Below are positions 1 through 7,559 of a stretch of DNA of 18,126 bases, one piece after another. The DNA is from Eimeria necatrix (taxonomy: Eukaryota; Apicomplexa; Conoidasida; Eucoccidiorida; Eimeriidae): contig NW_013654558.1 in the NCBI RefSeq assembly GCF_000499385.1, positions 1 to 18,126 of the forward strand. Reading direction: 5' to 3'. A program made the position numbers and the translations under genes. The notes beneath the pieces were generated by a model. The model made no database searches, was not told the origin of the DNA, and was given only the letters and a program-made list of their open reading frames with translations. Each line of letters starts with the position of its first letter. Position 1 is the stretch's first letter.

Positions 1-87
1 GGGTCCATCGACAAAATGATTTCTCCAGCTAAAGGCTTAATACGAATGTTACGGCCCGTGCCCATTGTGCGCTCGCAAGAGAAAATC
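1..87 (-). CDS. NADK: NAD kinase exon 5 (partial, continues beyond the window)
   Basis: After the acceptor TTATCATTGTAG|G (88/87), codon 818 becomes AGG (Arg). The frame continues IFSCERTMGTGRNIRIKPLA, then GEIILSMDP at the window edge. The position matches the NADK2 segment NRVFSSSR...VRSRCWDACMVVDG: two beta strands and a DG turn. The usual RSRCWD stretch is replaced here by RIKPLAGE, a divergence worth noting. The remaining C-terminal strand of the family (F.FN.G..A.......L) should lie just outside the left edge. Confidence 0.85.
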
Positions 88-1906
88 CTACAATGATAAC
101 ACGCAACCAGGCAAAGACACGCATCACAGAGGATGATGCCCACTTGTAGATAATACTCAATTAAGATCCAAGACTCCACAAGCCACTTGCCAACACCCAA
201 AAAAGGGGAAGACTGAAATGAACTAAGCACGGCGACAAAAGTAAGGTACAGAAACAGCCCTGTAGTCACGAAAGAAACGAACTGGAGGGGAAAATGAAAC
301 AAAAAGCAGTAAAAAAAACTGAGAGATGTCGACACAAATAACCGTTCACTAAACGGCCGCTCTGAGCCTACGCACACTCTATGTACCTGTTATCAATAGG
401 CTCTCGGACAAGAAAACGCATCAAAGGGGCCGCCGGATCCAGCAGCAGCTGCTCGTTAGCTTTTTGAACTATTTTCTGCAACTCTGCATCACTTAGGGGG
501 CCCTCCATGTCTGCAAGACAACGGCGTATGCGCAAATGCATGCTTGGTGCGAAAGAAGACGCTATGCATGTTTCAAATGCCCTTCATTGAACTTGTCTTC
601 TAATTAAAACAAACTTAACTGCGTTCGTATTAATGAACTGCATTCTAAACAGACAGCGTCTGTGCCTGGATACGACTTCGAATAGCGGGGCGTGCCTACT
701 TTTTTCGCCTTAATTGTTACCAGATGCTTTTATATTTACTCTAGATATCAATTTTATGGGCGCGTACTATTTAATTAGTTTGTTGAAATGGAATTGCCGA
801 CCTTTTATTTTGGGCCTGAGAGAAAGCACCTGATCCACAATCGCTTTCGCCTGTTGTTTCCCTACGGCGCCCATATTGTAGTTCCACGCAGTGGAACCGG
901 TACCTGCAGACGCACATCAGCAGTTGAGAAAAACAACTGCAATTTTCTTTGGTTTTAAAAGTATATCTGTCTGCGACTAAAGGTGCGCATCTGCTTTTTG
1001 TGTTGCTTCTGCTGCTGCTAATGCTTCTGCCCGGCCGGTCTTTAACGCTGCAGGAACTGCTTGCCTGTAGAAACGAGCACCCCTGAGCTCTTGTGCCTTT
1101 TTGTCTCCCCGTCTATCCACAGATCAGCATATAAAGTTTTCGCTACATTTACATCTGACACAAAGACATCATTGACAGACAAAAAGGGAAGCCTCAGCTC
1201 CACCACATTTTCGCCAGAGCCAGCGCCTCCTGCTGCTCCCCCTGCTGCCGCAGCGCCGGCGGAAAAAGTAGCACCACCAATATCAACTGCAGCAGTATCA
1301 AATGTCAAGCCCTCAGCAGCAACACCCACAGAAGGGCCCCCCACACGGCGCCGTGAAGGCAGGAGGGGGCCTGCTGCGGCGCTGCCATTTGCTGCTGTTG
1401 TGGGGGATCCACCGGCTGCTCCCGCGCCCTCAGCTGCCGTCCCTTCAAGCCATGGTGTTTCCAATGAGCTGCCTCTGTAAGAGAGGCCCCCATCATCTTT
1501 GGGGGGCCACCCAAAGTTTCCCCCCGTGCTGCTGCTGCTGCTGCTTCTGGTATTTATGCCGCTTGTAACTTCTGGTCTGATGGCACTTAAACGCTCCATT
1601 ACTTCGTTCTGCATGTGCTGCGGAAACCTCAGCGTGACTCTAATGCGCTGCCTTGATACCAGCAAAGCCCCCCCTTGCAGCAGATGCTGCAGCGTTGCTG
1701 CTACGTACCCCTTGACATCCAGCTCTTCCGACTCTAGGCCCTCAGCAACAGCAGCTGCAGAAGCCCCAGAAGGAGGAGCCAAAGCTGCAGCAAGCAGTGG
1801 ACTCCCGCAGCGAGCTGCGCTGCTGCCAGCAGCAGGGGAAGGCATTCCACGGCTCGGCACACGCGGGGTTCGAAATTTGAGAGGATGCCCAAGAGCCGGC
1901 GCGAGG

Positions 1907-1939
<33 letters not shown>

Positions 1940-3393
1940 CCTTCCAAATACTCCTGCTCCTGCAGTTTGAGTTTTTGCTGCTCGTGACACTCATGTTCCT
2001 GCTGCGACTTCTCGCCCTGCCTTTGCCTCTCCTCGTGCCCCTTCTTCTGCAGCGGCTGCTGCAGTTCTTGCTGCTGCTGCTGCTGCTTGCTTTGCTTGCT
2101 AGGTTTAACACACAGTCTACCCTCGGACCTCGTGGGGTCTGTATTCACACCAAATATCCAGGGGCCCTTGGGAGACCCCTCCAAATGGCCAGGAATGATT
2201 GAGGCCGCTTCCAGGTAAGTCCCATCACCGCCTACGCGCAGCCGAAAAAGCTTAAACCCTAAACCCTCAACTAAACCCTTAACCCTAATTGCTGCGCCCT
2301 AAAGCCTAGGCCCTAGCATCAGTCCACTCTGACCTGCGGAAATAATTGCATCTGGTGGCAGTGCCACATCTCCTCTCCTGCTCAGTTTTTGTCCTTGAAT
2401 AGTTCTGGCTTTTATGAGGGTCACGTGGAGGCCGTAGTCCTCTCTGAGTTGTCTGTACAGTTCAGCTGCTGCCTGCTGGTGCAGCAGATGAGTGCGGTAG
2501 GCTGTGGGGTAGTCGCGGGCCAACGCTGCAGCAGCTGCTGCTTCTGCTGCTGCTGCTGCTGCCTCGTAGGCACGACTACCAGGAGTGTACAGATCTGCTG
2601 CTGGAGCTGCTTTTGCTACTGCCGCTGCACTTGCTGCTCCTCCTGCTGTAGCTTCCACACCTCCCACTTTTACAGCGGGCCCCTCAGAGCTGCTGCTGCT
2701 GGCGCTGCTGCAGCCGGAGAGGTGCTGCTGCCTCCACATTTTCATCTTTTCTGCCAGGGACACTTCAAATCTCGTCACTTTATTTAGCAACACGATTCGA
2801 CTCAAGCGAACGGAAGGACACATTCCGCAGCCATCATCAGGCAGCTTTTGCCCCTCCTCCTGCCCTTGCTGCTGCGGCTGGGCTTGTTGCCGCAGCCCTT
2901 CTTGCTGCAACTGCTGCTTTAGCTGCTGTTGCTGGCGCTGCTGTTGGTTTGGCTGGTGCTGTTGTTGCTGTTTCTGCTCCTGCTGCTGCTGTCGTCGCTG
3001 CTGCTGTTGCTGCTGCTGCAGTTGCTTCTGTTGCGGCTTCTCTTGTGGAGCATCGTGGAAGGTTCTGTAGGTCTGAAGTGCCAGGTAGCATCCTGTGGGT
3101 CCCGCATTTTGCTTTCGCTGCAGCATCAGCAGTAGCATCTGATGCCTCTTAAGCTGACCCACGAAGGGCTGGGGGCCAGCTGAGAACCCCCAGGAAGGCC
3201 CATCCGGGCCATTCCAGAAGTACCCTCCAAGAACGCGCCGATTTAGAGAGGCCCTGCAACCATAGGCACGTAGCCCACAGGCAAGAGCAGTCGCCTGCTG
3301 TGAAGGGGCCCTTGCTTGAAGTTTCCTGGGGTCCCCCAGAGGCCTGACAGAACTAAAGTAGGCAGCCCTTGCTGGCCTTCTCCTAAGCAGCAT
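1..3393 (-). CDS. NADK: ATP-NAD kinase, mitochondrial NADK2 class; five exons visible, 3' end beyond left edge
   Basis: The enzyme transfers phosphate from ATP to the 2'-hydroxyl of the adenosine ribose of NAD+, making NADP+. Joining 3393-2334, 2231-1065, 903-802, 510-387 and 87-1 gives one open frame of about 846 residues. Family motifs appear in order: GGDGT (354-358), GVNTDPTRSEG (381-391), SVND (705-708), KSSGVLVSTGTGSTAW (734-749) and VREPIDNR (811-818). GVNTDPxRSEG and the late REPI motif mark the mitochondrial NADK2 class rather than the cytosolic or bacterial type. The first ATG (3393, A at -3) opens an Arg/Ala/Ser-rich stretch with no acidic residue before position 21, which suggests mitochondrial targeting. 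Three low-complexity inserts (about 115-180, 222-290, 400-700) roughly double the usual length. The family's NE motif reads ND here. A further upstream exon cannot be excluded, because the frame stays open for 96 nt before this ATG. Confidence 0.93.
88..386 (-). other. NAD kinase intron 4 (299 nt)
   Basis: GT-AG, phase 2, with donor AACAG|GTACAT and acceptor TTATCATTGTAG|G. It is A/T-rich and has stops in all three minus-strand frames. No other feature is seen inside it. Confidence 0.8.
387..510 (-). CDS. NADK: NAD kinase exon 4: REPI region
   Basis: The acceptor TTGTCTTGCAG|AC (511/510) and donor AACAG|GTACAT (387/386) frame 124 nt. They encode EGPLSDAELQKIVQKANEQ, then LLLDPAAPLMRFLVREPIDN. 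In NADK2 proteins this is the helix plus the strand ending in S/VREPIxNRV. It enters in phase 1 (codon 777, Asp) and leaves in phase 2 (codon 818, Arg). Read without splicing, the same frame runs from ATG at 508 to TAG at 368 (46 codons). I reject that as a separate small gene because the next exon restores the motif REPIDNR plus IF, as in the family's NRVF. Confidence 0.9.
511..801 (-). other. NAD kinase intron 3 (291 nt)
   Basis: GT-AG, phase 1, with donor AAAAG|GTCGGC and acceptor CTTGCAG|AC. AT-rich compared with the flanking exons. The donor is weak, so the exact 5' boundary is less certain than the 3' one. Confidence 0.7.
802..903 (-). CDS. NADK: NAD kinase exon 3: TGSTAW substrate-binding loop
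   Basis: This exon is too short and internal to stand out as an open frame, but it encodes TGSTAWNYNMGAVGKQQ directly after an acceptor (CGTCTGCAG|GTACCGG at 904/903). It completes the split glycine of STG, giving STGTGSTAW, a hallmark of NAD kinases. Tyr, Trp or His after TGSTA is normal in the family, and Trp is typical of NADK2. A helix (QAKAIVDQVLSLRPKIK) follows. The donor I prefer is AAAAG|GTCGGC at 802/801, phase 1, which fits the next exon's phase. An alternative is CAG|GTGCTT at 830/829, phase 0, joined to an in-frame acceptor at 503/502. The two choices differ by about 11 residues of a variable linker. Confidence 0.88.
904..1064 (-). other. NAD kinase intron 2, a GC-AG intron (161 nt)
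   Basis: The coding junction is fixed by the motif STG|TGSTAW. On the donor side the sequence is ACAG|GCAAGC and on the acceptor side TCTGCAG|GTACC. No GT donor can produce the conserved peptide in frame, so the intron starts with GC. AG|GCAAG is the usual consensus of the minor GC-AG class spliced by the major spliceosome. Confidence 0.8.
1065..2231 (-). CDS. NADK: NAD kinase exon 2: GGDGT, GVNTDPTRSEG, glutamine-rich insert, ND and SSG motifs
   Basis: The acceptor GCGTAG|GC at 2232/2231 completes the split glycine codon 354, so the protein reads AGGDGTYLEAASIIPG. Then come WIFGVNTDPTRSEGRLC (379-394) and a Gln/Glu/Lys-rich insert with a run of ten glutamines (452-461). After that is a Pro/Ala/Ser spacer, a conserved helix and strand (522-554, with RQRIRVTL), and a second Gly/Ala/Ser-rich insert. 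Last is LRLPFLSVNDVFVSD, a Tyr-containing strand, and KSSGVLVSTG. The insert thus sits between the NADP-fold core and the RQRIR strand, inside the catalytic domain. The exon end is set by the next motif (TGSTAW): ACAG|GCAAGC at 1065/1064, a non-canonical GC donor, phase 1. Without splicing the frame would end at a TAA at 1042. Confidence 0.92.
1907..1938 (-). repeat. Pure (CAG)n run encoding ten glutamines in NAD kinase exon 2
   Basis: The longest uninterrupted CAG run in the window. It encodes residues 452-461, inside an insert in the catalytic domain. A second, shorter pure run (six Gln) is at about 2068-2088. Both are candidates for length polymorphism between strains. Confidence 0.85.
2232..2333 (-). 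other. NAD kinase intron 1 (102 nt) containing telomere-like units
   Basis: A GT-AG intron, phase 1, that splits the first glycine codon of GGDGT. Roughly a third of it is telomere-type sequence. Splicing is required, since the unspliced frame loses the catalytic motif. Confidence 0.88.
2252..2289 (+). repeat. Interstitial telomere-like AAACCCT cluster inside an intron
   Basis: On the plus strand two perfect AAACCCT units sit head to tail (2254-2260, 2261-2267). A third follows at 2273-2279 and a fourth lacks one A (2281-2286), with short spacers. AAACCCT/TTTAGGG is the telomere unit of coccidia, and interstitial copies are a known feature of Eimeria genomes. On the gene's strand the intron reads as TTTAGGG units. 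It is G-rich in the sense strand, so it could form quadruplex-like structure in the pre-mRNA; that is inference. Confidence 0.9.
2334..3393 (-). CDS. NADK: NAD kinase exon 1: targeting-like N-terminus, Gln tract, first half of nucleotide-binding fold
   Basis: This exon encodes residues 1-353 plus one base of codon 354. The order is: a basic presequence-like start; a Gln-rich tract (about 115-180, from 2855-3045); the first beta strand of the kinase fold, RIVLLNKVTRFEV (about 195-207); a Ser/Ala/Gly-rich insert ending in alanine runs; then a conserved helix-strand block, AAAELYRQLREDYGLHVTLI, leading to PPDAIISA. This matches the NADK2 order of a KxxR/YE strand, an ERH-type helix, and a strand before GGDGT. 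The donor is GCAG|GTCAGA at 2334/2333, phase 1. Reading on past the donor gives a short tail to a stop at 2299 and would destroy the GGDGT motif, so the splice is strongly favoured. Confidence 0.92.
2855..3045 (-). repeat. Imperfect CAG tract encoding a Gln-rich stretch in NAD kinase exon 1
   Basis: CAG/CAA/AAG/CGG triplets fill about 190 bp and are translated as a Gln-rich tract with interspersed Arg, Glu, Lys and Pro. It lies between the presumed targeting peptide and the kinase fold, so it should tolerate length changes. The other two frames also stay open (Ala- or Ser-rich), as expected of triplet repeats. Confidence 0.85.
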
Positions 3394-3720
3394 TATGTAC
3401 TGAGTGCAGCCGCGGTGCCCGCAGGGGCGACACGCGGGCACCTGACCCCAGCAGGTCCCCCGCGTGTATTGAAGTATCGCGGGTCTCACACGACTCAGCA
3501 GTTATGAGTAAAGGAAGACAAATGGCCATTACACCTGTTCTCCGACCATTCATGCAAATATTTAAGCGGAAAATAGGGAGTAAACTCTGCGCCAATGAAG
3601 AGCTGCCAAATAGCAGATCAAACGGAACAAACTGAACTCCTGCGAAGATCTCCACCTACTTCCAAAGTCAAATTCTGATGTTTAGTGTTTAGCTCTGAAG
3701 CATGGAGTTCAGTGCTCACA
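3394..3720. other. Region upstream of the NAD kinase start
   Basis: It should hold the 5' UTR and promoter of the kinase gene if 3393 is the true start. The first 96 nt stay open in the kinase frame without an ATG. A minus-strand frame at 3655-3383 is open for 90 codons and follows an acceptor-like ATCTTCGCAG (3642-3633), but nothing supports it as coding. No clear core promoter motif is visible. Confidence 0.4.
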
Positions 3721-4132
3721 TACATGGTTTTACGTGTGGGACTGCGTCAGCCCCAACCAGCTTAGCGCCATGAGGGTCCATCACTTCCTCCTTGGGCTTA
3801 AAGGAAATCCGGAAAGAACAACACGTGACTTTACGCAGTGGCCGTTCATTCAAATTGCATGAATACAGAACTTTTAAAATCACGGCAGGGTAACTCGGAC
3901 AAGACACGGACGGAGCGCGTGCTTAAACATGAGCCTTTCAGATGGTGTTCTGTCTCACTGAAAATATACTTGAAAGAATGAATTGCCGCTAAGCATCCAG
4001 CGCAAAGGCGGAATATGGTAGTAAACGCCATCTTAAACCTGTCGGGTCTCTGCCTGCGATGCCTACTTCCTTTGCAAACGCGAGTGTGACAGCGAGACGC
4101 CGGACACTTCAGGCATGGCTAATAGCAAACAG

Positions 4133-4164
4133 AGATGCGTAGTGTTCAAGATGCGTAATGTTGA
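4133..4164 (+). repeat. Imperfect 16-bp tandem duplication
   Basis: AGATGCGTAGTGTTCA is followed at once by AGATGCGTAATGTTGA, with two mismatches. It looks like a small slippage or duplication event in non-coding sequence. No function is inferred. Confidence 0.7.
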
Positions 4165-5185
4165 AGGTTTTTTACAGGTAGGCATAAGCAGTTGAGACTG
4201 AATGCTGATAAGCTTGGGTTTTCACCTCAGTCCCAGCACTTTGCCTCGAAGTATGCTCTGTGCTTAGGCGTGTTAGGTGTTTCGGCGGTCTAGAGCTCCT
4301 TTGAAGGCCACTGAATTACATTTAGAGCATAAAATATGCTATACATTTGATTTTTGCCCTTGTGTTGGCGCGAATCGAAAGTTAAGGTTCTACAGTGAGT
4401 CACAGTGTAATCGCAACAGGACCGAGGAATCGGGGTCGAACCGAAAAATGCTGTGCGCAAAACACCACATTCAGGATACATCGATAATCGGTGAGGATTA
4501 GGGATTGTAGGTGGCGTGCTAGCCTTAATGTGAAACGCGTGTATGCGAGGGGTGCCCACCTAAGTATGAGGCAGGCGACGTGCTTAATGAAGTTAAAGAG
4601 CGTGGTGTCAGCCGCATTTGTGCAGCGTAGGCACTGTAAGATATATGCTTATTAGGAAAGAATAATATAGCATAACTGAGGGCAGACCTACATAAACTTT
4701 CTATGCGCAGCCCAGGAAAATCCCTAGCTACACAATCGTCCTGGAGGTCCTGGTCCTGCTGGTAAGCAGTGGTCCGCCTCGCTAGAATCTGATCCTTAGT
4801 TGAAATGATTTAACATTGCATCCAGCCCACCACCATGGCCTTGCAGGTGCCAATAAGTGTATGAACAAGTGCGTGAAAATATTCATACTAATGTGCATTG
4901 AAAGAAAACGTATTCATATGTAGCTGCCTCTGTTTGTTCTACGGACAGAAAAACATGATAAAATAGGGATTCACGGTGTCGCGTGCAGGGGTGAGAGCTA
5001 CGCAACAAGGGCTTCTAGAGCTCGCTAGCGGTATAGTGATTTTGCTATTAGTGTATTGTACCTATTTGAAGAGCAACCATACTATAAGCAAACTGAACTA
5101 GGATGAATTAGAGGTGAATTCGAAATTAGGTTTTAAGCAAGTAAAACTGATTTCAACGTAACTAGAAAAGCCGATGTTTAGTTGT

Positions 5186-5212
5186 AGCTGCGGTCTTCTC
5201 AAGACCGCAGCT
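5186..5212. repeat. Perfect 12-bp inverted repeat with 3-nt loop
   Basis: AGCTGCGGTCTT, a CTC loop, then AAGACCGCAGCT. The arms are perfectly complementary and half or more GC, so the hairpin is stable on either strand. It sits in AT-rich spacer with no adjacent gene. A structured RNA, a 3'-end signal or a chance palindrome are all possible. Confidence 0.85.
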
Positions 5213-5374
5213 TTGTACCCAGATTAGCATTAGATTGGGAAACATAAGCTGACTAGTTATTTATGGTGCAAATCACATATAAAATGAATCAACAACAAGT
5301 GTGAGTCGACTTTGCATCCATTGGACCTTGATTGTAGGCAGCTCACAGGGTAATTGACATTTCTCAGGATTGGC

Positions 5375-6010
5375 ATTGGCTACTGCTTCTATTGCTGCTG
5401 CTACTGCCACTTCTAATGCTAGTGCTGCTTCTGCTGCGCTGCTGCTGCTGCTTCTGCTTGTGCTTCTGCTGCTGCTCGCGCTACAGCGGCTGGTGCTGTA
5501 GCTTTTAAAGCTTTGTCATCTGCACCCTCGTCGGCGAAAACGTCTATTGCCATCACTGGTGCTACTTCTAGGTATCTTCGCTGCGAATGCGCCCGATGCT
5601 ACTGTTGGCCCTGCAGTTTTCGTTGAATACCACTTTAATGCTGCGCGCTGATGTGAGCGCTGCAATTGCTGTATCGTCTACTGTTACGGCACTTCTCAAT
5701 GCTGCACTCATCAATGCTACTGCCGCTAGAAGCATGCCATTTTCCTATAATGCGTCCGCTGGTTGTGATGCTGTTGCCCTTGCTGCTGCTCCTACTTCGT
5801 TTGCTGTTGCTGCCATCCTTGGCGAAAAAGTAGATCTACTATTCGTAAAAGTCTCAATGATAAAATCGCACTGTTTCGATGTGCGCACAAATGTGTGGTG
5901 TGATGCAAGGAGAAACAGAGTTGCAACCCTGCTGCTGCTGCTCCACTTGACGATGCTGCTTCTCCATGTGCATTAACCGCTGTCATTTCCATCTCAGCCA
6001 CATAGCAGCA
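5375..6010 (-). pseudogene. GCT/GCA-rich island, possibly eroded or heavily spliced Ala/Gln-rich coding sequence
   Basis: On the minus strand, GCA/CAG/AGC triplets recur for about 600 bp with clear three-base periodicity, but no frame is open throughout. Successive minus-strand segments read as plausible peptides, interrupted by stops or frame changes: one Ala-rich near 6000-5935, KVVFNENCRANSSIGRIRSE (about 5636-5577), and VAPVMAIDVFADEGADDKAL (about 5565-5505). The last is followed by an Ala-Glu-Gln tail. Similar sequences around TTTTTCGCCAAGGATGGCA (5828-5810) and TTTTCGCCGACGAGGGTGCA (5540-5521) suggest an internal duplication. It resembles the homopolymer-rich exons of Eimeria, but the frame breaks suggest decay or unresolved introns. 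A non-coding triplet-repeat origin is also possible. Confidence 0.35.
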
Positions 6011-6652
6011 TCTCCCGCAGTTTCTGCAGCGGCAACTTGGCTCGAATGCATCGATTCTCCTCTAGCACCTTGCACAGTTGCTTTCAAAGCCTACGGTTGA
6101 GAAGTCAGAATTTGATACGGACAGTTTCACAGGACAGCTCCACAGAAATCTTTTGCATGAAGATAGAGGAAAGTGTGCTGTCACCTTGTCCTTTGAAGTA
6201 TCAAAGGCCAATTAAACTTCAGAAATAAATAAATCGCGCCATTTTCAATGCCGTCAACTAAATTAGCAAGTCTACAACGACACACTCTATCATCAATAAA
6301 AGCGCCATCTCCTGGTTCAGCCTGGAAGAACTACCTGATGACTTTCACGTAGATCAGGCTGTTATGTCGGTTTGATCTTGTTTCGTCTTGTTCGTTTGCT
6401 TCGATTTAGTCTCCCTTTTCGCTCACTCGAGTCAAGTGGACCATACTTCGCTCTTCGTGCCGTGTTTCTATCGTCCTGTGCTTCTGTAGCTTTTCGCACT
6501 TCTGTATTTTTTACTGATTTGATTTTGAGGCAGGCTGTAACATTAAATTTAATGATGAAACGTCACAGCATGAGTGTTTTCTGTCCTGCTAAGTAGCCAC
6601 TGAGCCATTCCCTATGCCGCTGAATAGGCATATCCTTATTTTACTCAACGTT
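6011..6652. other. No recognisable gene
   Basis: A minus-strand open stretch (about 6204-6066) encodes HFPLSSCKRFLWSCPVKLSV and could be part of whatever the neighbouring GCA-rich island once was. There are no convincing splice sites. On the plus strand, the frame at 6372-6596 is at chance length. Confidence 0.3.
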
Positions 6653-6710
6653 ATCCATTCTTCCATTTTTTTTCACAAACGATCCATTCTTCCATTTTTT
6701 TTCACAAACG
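6653..6710 (+). repeat. Perfect 29-bp tandem duplication
   Basis: Two identical copies (6653-6681 and 6682-6710) of a unit that starts ATCCATTCTTCCA, continues with eight T, and ends CACAAACG. Identity over all 29 bases, including the T8 run, points to a very recent duplication. Confidence 0.95.
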
Positions 6711-6893
6711 AATTGGGCAGACAACAAAGTGTTGCCCTTGTACGCGCAGTCACAATGGCGCCTGCCACTGCTTCTGCTTCTGCTGCATTTATCCCTTGTG
6801 CTGCTGCTACTCGTGCAGGGCTGGTCAATCCATTTTGCCGCTTCCCAATAGTGCTGACGTTTCCCCCTCTTCTTCGTCGCGTTTGCCTTCTTC
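6673..6893 (-). other. Weak candidate exon, basic then Ala-rich
   Basis: A strong acceptor, CTTATCTCTACAG|GA (6894/6893), opens a minus-strand frame. It encodes a basic start (RRQTRRRRGGNVSTIGKRQN) and then an alanine/glutamate-rich piece (GINAAEAEAVAGAIVTARTR). The frame runs into the 29-bp duplication and stops at 6673. The Ala-rich composition resembles the island at 5375-6010, so the two may have belonged to one gene. No start codon or upstream partner exon was found. Confidence 0.22.
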
Positions 6894-7020
6894 CTGTAGA
6901 GATAAGCACACTCATCACTTTTTGTTTGTAGCGTATGCTTGCTCGTGAGACATCTGGAAGGAAATGGAAAACTCATAATCAAGCTTGGCGCCAATACGGC
7001 AGTCGCCTTCACTGCAGCCA

Positions 7021-7559
7021 CATCAAAGAATGCAGAAGATAACCAGATATGCGCGCTGAGTAGGGCTGCCCCATGGAGGCATATGAAAAAGGCTACACGG
7101 TTTTAGGTACTAAGCTTCAATAGCTTTCAAGCCTAGGTTACTTTTCTCGTCTGTAATTATTTAATTGCCAATGGCATGAAAAGATGCCTTGACCTGCCCT
7201 AAACCAAAATTAAACAAAAAGAACTTCCGGGTGCCTCCAAACATGGAACACGCAAAACAAGGAATGGAAACACACATCTGCAAGTGCAGACAGACATCAC
7301 TTGGTGTCTGGCAAGGATGCTGTTAAATGTAAGGTACTTTCACGTGTCCAGCTTATATCCTCAACGCACAAAAAACACCGATGACTTCGCAGCGCTAAAA
7401 CGAAAGGTGAACTGTGGTCCAGACGTGCAGCAGGCTCTGCGCTTCAACAGAGGATCAATGCCAGCTTTCGCAGCCGGGAAAGCTGCCCCTCTATCCATTT
7501 CAGCCCCCTAAGGAGTATTAAAGCCGTATGAATGGTTTTCTCATGTTAGCCAATTAATG
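7021..7559. other. No recognisable gene
   Basis: Plus-strand frame 7284-7511 (75 codons) and a minus-strand frame from ATG at 7497 (45 codons) overlap on opposite strands. Neither has supporting splice signals or family similarity that I can see. Confidence 0.3.

Larger units (their letters stand above)
3721..5374. other. No recognisable gene; AT-richer spacer
   Basis: Open frames are short (below about 90 codons) on both strands and at chance length. One minus-strand segment (about 3882-3727) ends at good donor-like sites (GTATGT, and GTGAGC 4 nt later) and encodes SFKPKEEVMDPHGAKLVGAD, but no matching acceptor and partner exon could be placed. The inverted repeat at 5186-5212 and the 16-bp duplication at 4133-4164 are listed separately. 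Confidence 0.4.

Noticed and set aside
368..508. A 46-codon minus-strand mini-gene starting ATG at 508
   Set aside because: Its last codons lie beyond a good donor (AACAG|GTACAT). Splicing there joins REPIDN to RIFSCER as in NAD kinases, and the front has an acceptor. It is an internal exon.
1061..2202. Several plus-strand frames opposite the kinase exon (Leu-, Cys- or Pro-rich)
   Set aside because: They are triplet-repeat shadows of the CAG-rich exon; CTG/GCT/TGC repeats stay open in every frame.
2389..3152. Plus-strand Cys-rich and Leu-rich frames, including one of 161 codons
   Set aside because: Mirror images of the Gln/Ala tracts in kinase exon 1. The minus strand carries the conserved kinase blocks.
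4740..4795. Collagen-like Gly/Pro codons on both strands next to GTAAGC
   Set aside because: Only about 20 codons, equally open on both strands, with no supporting neighbours. It follows from a short GGTCCT repeat.
5186..5216. Bacterial-type intrinsic terminator
   Set aside because: The genome is eukaryotic and there is no proper T-run after the stem, so the structure is listed only as an inverted repeat.
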